From assembly GCA_009692845.1 (NCBI GenBank), contig SHYK01000009.1, forward strand, positions 1 through 38,434: a DNA stretch of 38,434 bases, written 5' to 3'. Positions within the stretch are counted from its first letter, which is position 1; the number at the start of each line of letters is the position of its first letter. The translations under genes were made by a program, and so were the position numbers. Below, piece after piece: positions 16,123 to 23,445 of the stretch. This DNA is from Chloroflexota bacterium. GTDB taxonomy: Bacteria > Chloroflexota > UBA6077 > SHYK01. The notes under the pieces were generated by a model that was not told the origin of the DNA, did no database searches, and saw nothing but the letters and a program-made list of their open reading frames with translations.

Positions 16123-18624
16123 CTAGCGATGATCGACCCGGATGCGGTCGATTGGAGTCCACTCGTCCGTCCCGCTGCTCTCCCGTCCCGGGGCAACCGC
16201 CAGGATGTATGTTCCGGAGGGCAATTGGCTCGGGTTCTTAACCAGGAAGTCTTGGACTACGACCGAGTCGACGGGCCAGTCGGTAGGCGACGAAGCTTCC
16301 TGGGGAGAAGCGGACTCGAGCACGTCGAGCGATTCGCCGGAGCTGTTCACCAGCCGTAGTCTGGGAGTCCGCCGGGTCGCCGATGCCTCGATCACCCGCC
16401 AGTAAATGGTGAAACGAGCCGGCTCTATCCCATAAGGGTCGGCCGCATAGGTGAGCTGAACCGGCCCAATGCTGGTCTCGAGGATCCGTGAGCCCCCGAA
16501 AGTCCAACGGTCCTCAGGGGCAGTGAAGCCCAAAATTTCTAGCCGGCCCTGGCCATTTTGGATGACCTGGCTCGACCGAGTTGCCGGCTCCAGATAGCTG
16601 TCGGCCGCCTGCGCACCGATCCTCACGGCCCCCAGCAGTACCCGATCCGCCGGGACAGGGCCTCGCACGTCCAACCTTCGGCCATCTCCCGAGTCGTAGA
16701 GCCCCGCTTCAATAATGTAATCACCCGGTTCGGTACCTCTGGGCACCAGAATGGCCATCCGCTGGACGATCTCGGTGCCGGGGGGCCAGTCCACCGTGGG
16801 GGCGTGGCCCCACAACGGTTCGGCGTCCTGGCCGGCCCGGAACCGCCCTTGGCTATCGAGTAGATGAATGAAGGCCGTGTAGCTCGCGGACGGAGCGACC
16901 AGCCCCCGCCAGCGTAGCCCGACTCCCAATAGATCGCCGGGGGCCACGGTTCGGCTGGGCACCCAGGCCTCTGCGAGCTCGATCTGACCGCTGAAATTGG
17001 TTCCCATGGGAGTCGGCCCGGGCTCTTCCGGCCGGACGTAGAGCATGACCCGGGCCTGGCCGAAGGATTGGGCCTCCGCCCGGTAGGCGTTGCGGTCCAG
17101 CCATTCCTCGACGGGGCTCTTCGCCCCCCAGGGGACGACCTGGTACATGGTGAGCCAGACCCGCCGGTGCTCCGCGAACAGCCTGGGGAGATCGTCGATT
17201 CCGGTCTCCCGCAGTGGCACCATGGTCGGTGCGCGGCGGCCCAGGTGGGCAGAGACGTAGCCCTCTTGCCAAAAGGCGTGAAAGATAGCGGCGTCGGTGG
17301 GCTGTGCGTATTCGGCGAGGTATTGAGCTACCTCAACGCTTTCCGGCTCGATGATTTGAGGCTCGATCTGGAGGGCCTGGACCAAGGCGAGCGCGGTTGC
17401 GCCGAGCACGGCCAGGCCAGAGACGATTCCCAATGGGCGCCAGGATCGCCAGGCAACCCCGGTCAGATGAGCGGCCAGCAGCGCCAACGGTGGGATCAAG
17501 AAGATGAGAAAGCGGGCTCGCACCAGATAGGGGAATGCCTGGAAGATCGGAATGCAGATGGCCACCGCGACCAGGATGAAGACGAGCAGGAAGCGCGCAC
17601 CCCAGAAACCCTCCCCCGTCGAGGGGGAGGGTAGGGTGGGGGTGCCTCCAGCTCCGGGGCGGATCAATTCTTGAGGCGCGCGGGACCTCCCCACAGCCCA
17701 CCCCTCCCCCGCAAGACGGGAGGACGCGCCGTCGCCCCGTGCTGTGCGTCGCAGTAGCAAGGTTCCGAGAGCGCAGGCGAGAACCACACCGGTCGCCGGC
17801 CAGACCAGGAGCCGCGCCATGCCCGAGGGCAGGAGCTCGCCGGTCCACATCACAACCCAGAGCTGCTCAAGGAGCGCCGGGATGCCCGGTGGCCACGGCG
17901 CGCTGCTGACGATGCGATCCGTCGCATCCCGGGAGGGGATCCAGGCATAGAGCGTCCACGGAAGAACCGCGAGGGCGGCGCCGCTGGAGGCCGCGAGCCA
18001 TAGAACGAGCGCCGCGCGACGCGCTCGCTCGGTATCGTGAGGTGAAGCACGTCGAGCGTAGGCCCAGAGTGCCGGACCCAGCGCGATGGGGATAAGTGCG
18101 CCGAAATAGTGGATGTAAACCCCGGCCGTAACCGCTAGGCCGTAAATGGTCGCTCGTGGCCAGGTGGGTTTTTGCCCGAGTCGGAGTGCCAGCAGCGACG
18201 CCAGAACCCCGAACATGGTCAGCCACTCGTACATGCGGGGGAAGCGGGAATAGAAGACCAGGTAGGGCGAGAGCGCGACCAGCCACGCGCCCATCGTCGC
18301 GGCGCGGTTGCCGACTGTAATGCGACCGAGTCGATAGGTCAGCGCGATGGTCAGCATTCCTGGGATGGCCGAGGCGAAGCGGGCCTGGGCTTCGCCATCG
18401 CCGGCGAACGCCATCCAGAGCTTCTGCAGGTAGTAGAAGAGGGGCGGATGCCCATCGGTCAGCCGCTCGGTGGCAACGGTCAGCCAGTCTCGCTCGGCCG
18501 CGTACACACTGTAGGCGGCGTCCCCCCACAGGTGAAGCGTGCCCGTGCCAAATACCCGAAGCCCCAACCCAACCAACAGGGCGAGGACCAGGAAGGCCCT
18601 CGCGAGCCTTCGCTCAGACCACAT
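16123..18624 (-). CDS. GT-C (GT39/ArnT-like) integral membrane glycosyltransferase
   Basis: About 833 residues. The first 20 after the ATG hold a membrane helix, followed by 'LHLWGDAAYSVYAAERDWLT', the first extracytoplasmic loop with the acidic residue(s) expected in dolichol- or polyprenyl-phosphate-using GT-C enzymes. Then come 'TERLTDGHPPLFYYLQKLW' and about ten helices, and a soluble C-terminal half (about residue 450 on) with two beta-sandwich-like repeats ('WRGLVAPSASYTAFIHLLDSQ', 'PPGTEIVQRMAILVP'). It likely transfers a lipid-linked sugar on the outer face of the membrane. A GTG at 18660 is an alternative start. Residues encoded at about 17609-17723 are a repeat-derived insertion between helices. 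The frame stays open. Confidence 0.8.
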   Translation of the reverse strand: MWSERRLARAFLVLALLVGLGLRVFGTGTLHLWGDAAYSVYAAERDWLTVATERLTDGHPPLFYYLQKLWMAFAGDGEAQARFASAIPGMLTIALTYRLGRITVGNRAATMGAWLVALSPYLVFYSRFPRMYEWLTMFGVLASLLALRLGQKPTWPRATIYGLAVTAGVYIHYFGALIPIALGPALWAYARRASPHDTERARRAALVLWLAASSGAALAVLPWTLYAWIPSRDATDRIVSSAPWPPGIPALLEQLWVVMWTGELLPSGMARLLVWPATGVVLACALGTLLLRRTARGDGASSRLAGEGWAVGRSRAPQELIRPGAGGTPTLPSPSTGEGFWGARFLLVFILVAVAICIPIFQAFPYLVRARFLIFLIPPLALLAAHLTGVAWRSWRPLGIVSGLAVLGATALALVQALQIEPQIIEPESVEVAQYLAEYAQPTDAAIFHAFWQEGYVSAHLGRRAPTMVPLRETGIDDLPRLFAEHRRVWLTMYQVVPWGAKSPVEEWLDRNAYRAEAQSFGQARVMLYVRPEEPGPTPMGTNFSGQIELAEAWVPSRTVAPGDLLGVGLRWRGLVAPSASYTAFIHLLDSQGRFRAGQDAEPLWGHAPTVDWPPGTEIVQRMAILVPRGTEPGDYIIEAGLYDSGDGRRLDVRGPVPADRVLLGAVRIGAQAADSYLEPATRSSQVIQNGQGRLEILGFTAPEDRWTFGGSRILETSIGPVQLTYAADPYGIEPARFTIYWRVIEASATRRTPRLRLVNSSGESLDVLESASPQEASSPTDWPVDSVVVQDFLVKNPSQLPSGTYILAVAPGRESSGTDEWTPIDRIRVDHR
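17609..17723. repeat. intragenic palindromic repeat element (MITE/REP-like) in the glycosyltransferase gene
   Basis: Two similar units point at each other. The left unit (17609-17642) is CCCTCCCCCGTCGAGGGGGA followed by GGGTAGGGTGGGGG. The right unit (17697-17723) is its rough inverse, CCCACCCCTCCCCCGCAAGA and CGGGAGG. About 55 unique bases lie between them. Each unit is itself hairpin-forming. In the gene's frame it encodes a Gly/Ser/Pro/Arg-rich segment (TLPSPSTGEGF, SSRLAGEGWAVGRSRAP), inserted in a loop between two membrane helices. Confidence 0.7.
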
Positions 18625-18776
18625 TGGGTACGTCGCTTTTGTTCGGCGGTGGCCAGCCACGGTACCACTGGGCGACGGTCGATCCCGGTTTCGAACGCTC
18701 GTGATCGTGGATCCTTTGCCACTCCAGTGCGCTATCTCAACCTTGCCTCAGGTGCTACCTGGGCGGTCCGGAGAGT

Positions 18777-19142
18777 ATGGAAGAAAGCGACCTGGAGCGT
18801 AACGCTCGGCGAGATCGCTTCCAAGGGGCTCTTGGACCAGTCTCCTACCGAGAACTCGGCCATCATTATGGCTATGCCCTCGACGATCCATCGCCGGCTC
18901 ATCGGCTGGCTGCCTGAAGGCCGCTTCGAGCTGGTCGACCAGTCGATAGCGGGGCGCCCCATCTGCTCGGCTATGACGAAGAGCTGGAGAACGCGCTGGT
19001 CCGCCGGACCGGAGTTTGGCGGGCTCGGGTGGCCCATGTGGACGGAGCGGAGGTAGCGTCCACCGACAAGTACCTGGGTAGCCCGCAGGACATTGAAGTG
19101 CAGGCCTGCTTCGAAGCCGCCGACGATCTCCACCGGCGCTGA
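18777..19142 (+). pseudogene. short unidentified gene interrupted by one in-frame TGA
   Basis: An ATG at 18777 begins MEESDLERNARRDRFQGALG and the frame reaches LDDPSPAHRLAA, then a TGA at 18915-18917. The same frame stays open beyond it and looks strongly coding from about 18960 (LLGYDEELENALVRRTGVWR, then ARVAHVDGAEVAS) to a TGA at 19140-19142. Total length would be 121 residues. Codon choice in the second half is like that of real genes here, while the 60 bases around the stop are less so, which could mean compensating frameshifts. I do not recognise the family. Confidence 0.4.
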
Positions 19143-19602
19143 GTCAGGATTGTGCGACCCAGGTGCTGGTCCACCAGCTCCGAAGGGGCACCCGAGTAGC
19201 GTAACTAGCGGCCGTCGCGTAGCCTACCCCGCCGATTCACTGGTGGACAAACCCGGGCGGGTGGTTTCGAGGGGGTCAATGTTGTCTCTCTGACAGTGGA
19301 GCCAAAGTATGAGTTGGCGGGGCAAGGACCGACGGAGTCTGGCCTCGGCTTGCTCAATAGCGGGCACCATCTGCTGCGCCCACTGAGCCGATAGAGTCAG
19401 GTGTTCTTTGTTCTCACCTGATTCTCACCCGCCTGCTTCCGGCTTGTTACGTTCGAGCAATATCGTATTCCGAGACTCGTTGGTGATTCGGACCGGAGCG
19501 GAACCTCGGCAAGGTCACTCCACGGGCTCCGGTGATGAACCGCTTGGTTTCGAGGGGCTGGGATCGCGACGAGCAGAAAATTGGTGGAGCTACGTTTAGC
19601 CG
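19143..19602. other. gap, possibly holding a short relic
   Basis: About 460 bases without a convincing gene. One plus-strand stretch near 19265-19394 reads GFEGVNVVSLTVEPKYELAG and then QGPTESGLGLLNSGHHLL before a TAG. It looks coding but has no start or recognisable family. It may be another gene remnant. Confidence 0.3.
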
Positions 19603-19977
19603 ATGATACGGGCCAACAAAATGGCGGCTAGTGTGATTCCGAGCGACGAGGTGGTGCCGCGGGCAACTCTGGTGGCCGGATTCGGGACCTTGATGCTGAT
19701 CACCCTGGGAATTGGCGTCCTGATCGCGACCGCAACCACGGCGCATTTCCGGATCGGCTCGACCCCGGACCGACAGCTCGAGCCGTCGTCTTCGCTGGTG
19801 ATTCCCGCCGCAAACTACTCTAGCGGTGGGTCTGCCGGTGCGGGGCTGATCACGGTCGGCTTCGATGAGGCCGGCGCAGCGACCGCAGAATTGGTTACAG
19901 TGAACGGTGCCCAAGTGGCGCCGCTCCGCGAGGAACTGGTGCCCGGCGCCCGACGAGATGTGGCGCATCAGCCCTAG
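19603..19977 (+). CDS. small single-span membrane protein, hypothetical, 124 aa
   Basis: After about 20 polar residues there is one hydrophobic helix (ATLVAGFGTLMLITLGIGVL and IATAT). A Ser/Gly/Ala-rich, low-complexity extracytoplasmic tail follows, with no motif I know. The ATG at 19603 is used; 19621 is possible. It converges on the HtrA gene, with a 15-base gap between the stops. Function is unknown, though the location near an HtrA protease makes an envelope role plausible. Confidence 0.5.
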   Translation: MIRANKMAASVIPSDEVVPRATLVAGFGTLMLITLGIGVLIATATTAHFRIGSTPDRQLEPSSSLVIPAANYSSGGSAGAGLITVGFDEAGAATAELVTVNGAQVAPLREELVPGARRDVAHQP

Positions 19978-19992
19978 CCCTAGATGGTCGGG

Positions 19993-21198
19993 CTAGCCGA
20001 GAGGCGCGCCGCTCGTGGGCCAAACGCCCAGAGTCAAATTTGCGGATTGGCTTCGTCCCGCTCTCAGGAATGTGACTCGAACGCTGTCCCCGGGGTTCTT
20101 CTGGTCGATGTAGCGGATGACATCTTCGACCATCCGCATCGGTTTGCCGTCGATATCGGTGATGATGTCCGCGGCAGCCAGATTGTTGACATTCGATCCT
20201 CTCAGCCCGCTGCTTGCGGCCGGGCCCCCCGCCAATGCCTGGGAGATAACCACTCCCTGGCGAATGGGCAGGCTGAGCTGTTCGGCCAGAGTGGGGGTCA
20301 GGCGGCTGCCCGAAATTCCCAGCCAGGCATGCTGAGGCGTGCGGCCCGCCAAAAGGTCCGGCAAGTAGCGCTGTAGCGCGTTGACCGGCACGGCGAAGCC
20401 GATGCCGACATTACCTTGAGCCGAAGGTGCCTCGATCTGCTCGTTGATCCCGACTACCTCGCCGGCCAGGTTGAGCAGTGGCCCACCCGAGTTGCCCGGA
20501 TTGATGGCCGCATCGGTCTGAATCATGTTGCTGATGAGACGCTGGCTTTCGCCGGGCCGAATCCGACCCAGGGAGCTGACGATCCCCATGGAGGCGGATC
20601 GTTCGAGGCCAAACGGATTGCCGATCGCAATAACGGTTTGGCCGACCCGCAGTTGGTCCGAATCTCCCAGAGAAGCCGTGCTTAAGGATTGCAGCACGTC
20701 GTTGGGCGCAACCAACCGGACTACCGATAGGTCATTGGCGTCGTCGGTGCCCACAACTTCACCGACGTAGCTGTTGCCGTCGGCTAGAGTGACATCGAGT
20801 CGGGTGGCGCCCCTGACGACGTGGTGATTGGTGACGATGTGGCCCTGGTTGTCGATGATGAACCCGGAGCCAGACCCCTCCTGTTGCTGAAGCCGTCCGA
20901 AGACGTCGCGCGCTTGCGATACAAAAGTAATGTTGACGACGGCCGGGCTGACCCGCTCGTAGACGTCAATGACTGCGCCATCATTAGCCTGCCGAGCCGG
21001 CGAGGAGGAGCGAGCTTGCGATGGCGCGGGCGCAGTGGCCGCTTGAGTCGCGGGAACCGAAAACGGAAGGCTTAAGCCACCCGGAAGAGAGGGTGGATTG
21101 GCGATGGCATAAAGGCCGCCGATAGCATAAAGGCCGCCGATAGCGCCGAGCGTTAGGCCAAATACCAAGAGAACTAGAGACCGAACCAAAGACGTCAC
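19993..21198 (-). CDS. HtrA/DegP-type membrane-anchored serine protease with PDZ domain
   Basis: A protein of 401 residues. An N-terminal signal anchor (LVRSLVLLVFGLTLGAIGGL) is followed by a Pro/Ala/Ser linker to about residue 75. The trypsin-like domain has the triad His126 (TNHHVV), Asp156 (DANDLSVV) and Ser237 (NPGNSGGPLLN). A PDZ domain follows from about 300 ('LSLPIRQGVVISQALAGGPA', 'AADIITDIDGKPMR'). HtrA proteases degrade misfolded envelope proteins. The signal anchor contains the sequence GGLYAI twice in a row, from an 18-bp tandem duplication. It lies downstream of the MacAB-type exporter genes on the same strand, separated by about 106 bases, and may be co-transcribed. Confidence 0.95.
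   Translation of the reverse strand: MTSLVRSLVLLVFGLTLGAIGGLYAIGGLYAIANPPSLPGGLSLPFSVPATQAATAPAPSQARSSSPARQANDGAVIDVYERVSPAVVNITFVSQARDVFGRLQQQEGSGSGFIIDNQGHIVTNHHVVRGATRLDVTLADGNSYVGEVVGTDDANDLSVVRLVAPNDVLQSLSTASLGDSDQLRVGQTVIAIGNPFGLERSASMGIVSSLGRIRPGESQRLISNMIQTDAAINPGNSGGPLLNLAGEVVGINEQIEAPSAQGNVGIGFAVPVNALQRYLPDLLAGRTPQHAWLGISGSRLTPTLAEQLSLPIRQGVVISQALAGGPAASSGLRGSNVNNLAAADIITDIDGKPMRMVEDVIRYIDQKNPGDSVRVTFLRAGRSQSANLTLGVWPTSGAPLG
21109..21144. repeat. 18-bp perfect tandem repeat inside the HtrA gene
   Basis: ATAAAGGCCGCCGATAGC occurs twice directly adjacent (21109-21126 and 21127-21144). It duplicates six residues of the membrane anchor (GGLYAI) in frame. The perfect identity suggests recent slippage or a variable-length site. 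Confidence 0.9.
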
Positions 21199-21304
21199 CT
21201 TCTTTCTACCTGACCGGATTTGTCTAAACTGGAGTTTGCTTCACTTCCTTGACTGTCCTCGATAGTGCAAAACCCGGCGTAAATGCCGTCTGGATACCGA
21301 TGAG

Positions 21305-22564
21305 CTATTCATAGCGTAAGGCCTCGATGGGATTGAGGCGCGCCGCCCGCATTGCCGGGTAGATCCCGAAGAAGAGCCCGACCGCGGCCGAGACGGTAAA
21401 GGCAAGCAAGGCGGCATCAGGCGCCACGATACTCGGGATGGCACGCCCGCCCAGATCGAGCTGGCTGACCAACCGGCTGATACCAATGCCGACCCCGATG
21501 CCGGTGAGGCCCCCGGCCAGGCTGACCACTACCGCTTCGACCAAAAACTGGGAGAGAATATCGCGCGCCCGGGCGCCGACCGCCTTCCGGATGCCGATCT
21601 CTCGGGTGCGTTCAGTAACCGAGACCAGCATGATGTTCATGATCCCAATTCCGCCTACGACCAGGGAGATGCCAGCGATGGCGCCCAAGAAAGCGGTGAA
21701 GAGGGCGGTGATCTGGTTCAGACTCTGCAAGAAATCGCGCTGGGACGAGATGACGAAGTCATCTTCAGCGACCCGGTGCCGCTGGCGAATAAGACTACTG
21801 ATCTGCTGGATCGCATCGTCGATCAGTTTCTCGTCAGCGACCGACACGGTAATGGACGACACCATCTCGGCAGCTTGAGGGGTCCGGGACGGAGCGAGCC
21901 GGGCGCCGACGGTGGTGAAGGGGACGAACGCCTGGTCGTCCAGGTTCTGGAGGCTGCCCCCCTTAGGCTCCAGCACGCCGATCACTCGCATTTGAGCGCC
22001 GGTACGGCCGGAAGTGCTTACTCGCACGTTTTGGTCGAGCGGATCCCCGTCCCCGAACAGCTTCTGCGTGACCCCCGACCCGAGGACGATCACGCGGGCG
22101 CGCTGCTCCATGTGGGTATCGGTGATGAAGGAGCCCGCGGCAACCGGATAGTTGCGCACGCTGTCGTAACCCGGGCTGACGCCGATGACCCGAGTCTGGA
22201 GGTTTTGGCCGCTGGCAATGAGCTGGGCCCCGCCGATCTGGCGTTCCGCGACGACGGCGGTCAGCAAGTTTCCGCCCAACTCGTCCTGGATTGCCTGGGC
22301 ATCGCTCCAGCTCAGGGTCTGGGCGCCGCCTGCCCCGGATCGCACGTTGCCCTGCTGGCGCTGCTGGCCAGGAGTTATGAAGAGTAGGTTGGTGCCGAGG
22401 GACTGGACTTGCTCGGTGATCTGAGCCTGCGCGCCACGCCCGATCGACATCAGAGAAACCACCGCAGCGACGCCGATCACCACGCCGAGCATAGTGAGGG
22501 CCGCGCGGAGCTTGTTGGAAAAAAGGGCCAGGAGGGCGACCCGTAGACTCAGCGGTAACTGCAT
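21305..22564 (-). CDS. MacB-type ABC transporter permease (FtsX/MacB_PCD)
   Basis: A protein of 419 residues from the ATG at 22564, five bases after the stop of the ATPase gene. Its start MQLPLSLRVALLALFSNKLR followed by AALTMLGVVIGVAAVVSLMS is the conserved first helix of MacB permeases. A periplasmic domain of about 215 residues (MacB_PCD, with 'GTNLLFITPGQQRQQGN' and a 'VLGSGVTQKLFGDGDPL' segment) follows. Three C-terminal helices then carry 'GGIGIMNIMLVSVTERTREIGIRKAVGARARDI', the standard coupling and permease signature (abbreviated here). It should pair with the neighbouring ATPase and adaptor to expel drugs, peptides or lipids. Confidence 0.93.
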   Translation of the reverse strand: MQLPLSLRVALLALFSNKLRAALTMLGVVIGVAAVVSLMSIGRGAQAQITEQVQSLGTNLLFITPGQQRQQGNVRSGAGGAQTLSWSDAQAIQDELGGNLLTAVVAERQIGGAQLIASGQNLQTRVIGVSPGYDSVRNYPVAAGSFITDTHMEQRARVIVLGSGVTQKLFGDGDPLDQNVRVSTSGRTGAQMRVIGVLEPKGGSLQNLDDQAFVPFTTVGARLAPSRTPQAAEMVSSITVSVADEKLIDDAIQQISSLIRQRHRVAEDDFVISSQRDFLQSLNQITALFTAFLGAIAGISLVVGGIGIMNIMLVSVTERTREIGIRKAVGARARDILSQFLVEAVVVSLAGGLTGIGVGIGISRLVSQLDLGGRAIPSIVAPDAALLAFTVSAAVGLFFGIYPAMRAARLNPIEALRYE

Positions 22565-22568
22565 CGGG

Positions 22569-23405
22569 CTATTCCGGCGGGGGTAGGCTGGCCAGCACCG
22601 CTGAAGCCTCAATAACCGACCCGACGGCGCGGTCGTTGACCACCCGGCCGTCCCGGACTTCGACAACGCGCCGAGTGTGGGCCGCGATGTCGGACTCGTG
22701 GGTGACCAACACAATGGTAATTCCGCTTTCCCGATTCAGCTCTTGGAGGAGCTCCATGAGCTCTTCACTGGATCGGGTGTCGAGATTACCGGTCGGCTCG
22801 TCGGCCATGATGATCGTGGGCTCCATGACGAGCGCTCGGGCAATCGCCACTCGCTGCTGCTGTCCGCCCGAGAGCTCGGATGGCTTGTGGCGGGCGCGGT
22901 TCCCCACCCCGAGCCGGTCGAGAGCGGCCAGCGCCCGCTTCCGACGGTCTTTCACCCCGGCATAGATCAACGGTAGCTCGACCTGCTCGACGGCTGAGAC
23001 GCGGGGCAGCAAATTGAACATCTGGAACACGAAGCCAATCTTCCGATTGCGGACCGCCGCCAGCTGGTCTTCGTTGAGCTGGCTGGTCTGAATGCCGTCC
23101 AGTTCGTAGGTGCCGGCCGTGGGCTGATCGAGACAGCCGATCATGTTCATCAAGGTAGATTTGCCGGATCCGGAAGGCCCCATGATGGCCAAGAATTCGC
23201 CAGTATATACATCCAGATCGACGCCCCGAAGCGCGTGAACGTCCACGTCGCCCACGTGATAGACTTTCGTGAGGCCCCGCAACCGGAGTACCGGTTGGGC
23301 TGCGCCGTCCGGGTGGTGCGCACCTTCTAGCTCGGGCGAGTTTCCGGTGGGCTCAACCGGGGTCGACGACCAATTCTGCGAGCCGTCAAGGGGGGAGGCA
23401 TCCAC
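22569..23405 (-). CDS. MacB/LolD-type ABC transporter ATP-binding protein
   Basis: About 278 residues if translated from the GTG at 23405, which has GGGGG just before it. The frame is open further upstream, but that part overlaps the adaptor gene. Motifs: Walker A GPSGSGKSTLMN, Q-loop region 'FVFQMFNLLPRVSAVEQVEL', signature LSGGQQQRVAIARAL, Walker B 'IIMADEPTGNLD' and H-loop 'LVTHESDIAAHTRRV'. These fit the MacB/LolD/FtsE class that drives mechanotransmission by its permease. The first 60 residues are an unusual acidic/Ser/Pro-rich extension ('SSTPVEPTGNSPELEGAHHP') before the canonical 'LRLRGLTKVYHVGDVDVHAL'. It lies directly between adaptor and permease. Confidence 0.92.
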   Translation of the reverse strand: MDASPLDGSQNWSSTPVEPTGNSPELEGAHHPDGAAQPVLRLRGLTKVYHVGDVDVHALRGVDLDVYTGEFLAIMGPSGSGKSTLMNMIGCLDQPTAGTYELDGIQTSQLNEDQLAAVRNRKIGFVFQMFNLLPRVSAVEQVELPLIYAGVKDRRKRALAALDRLGVGNRARHKPSELSGGQQQRVAIARALVMEPTIIMADEPTGNLDTRSSEELMELLQELNRESGITIVLVTHESDIAAHTRRVVEVRDGRVVNDRAVGSVIEASAVLASLPPPE

Positions 23406-23445
23406 TTCACCCCCCTTCGCGTCGGCCAAAACCGTGGTCGCGCTG

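Noticed and set aside
18732-19133. Minus-strand frame of 133 codons opposite the interrupted plus-strand gene
   Set aside because: The plus strand has the more natural codon pattern. The minus frame reads like an antisense shadow.
9252-19142. Idea that TGA is recoded as a sense codon in this organism
   Set aside because: TGA is the end of several clearly intact genes (for example ctaA, panD and the VTT-neighbouring genes), and a TAG also interrupts the kinase relic, so local inactivation is the simpler explanation.
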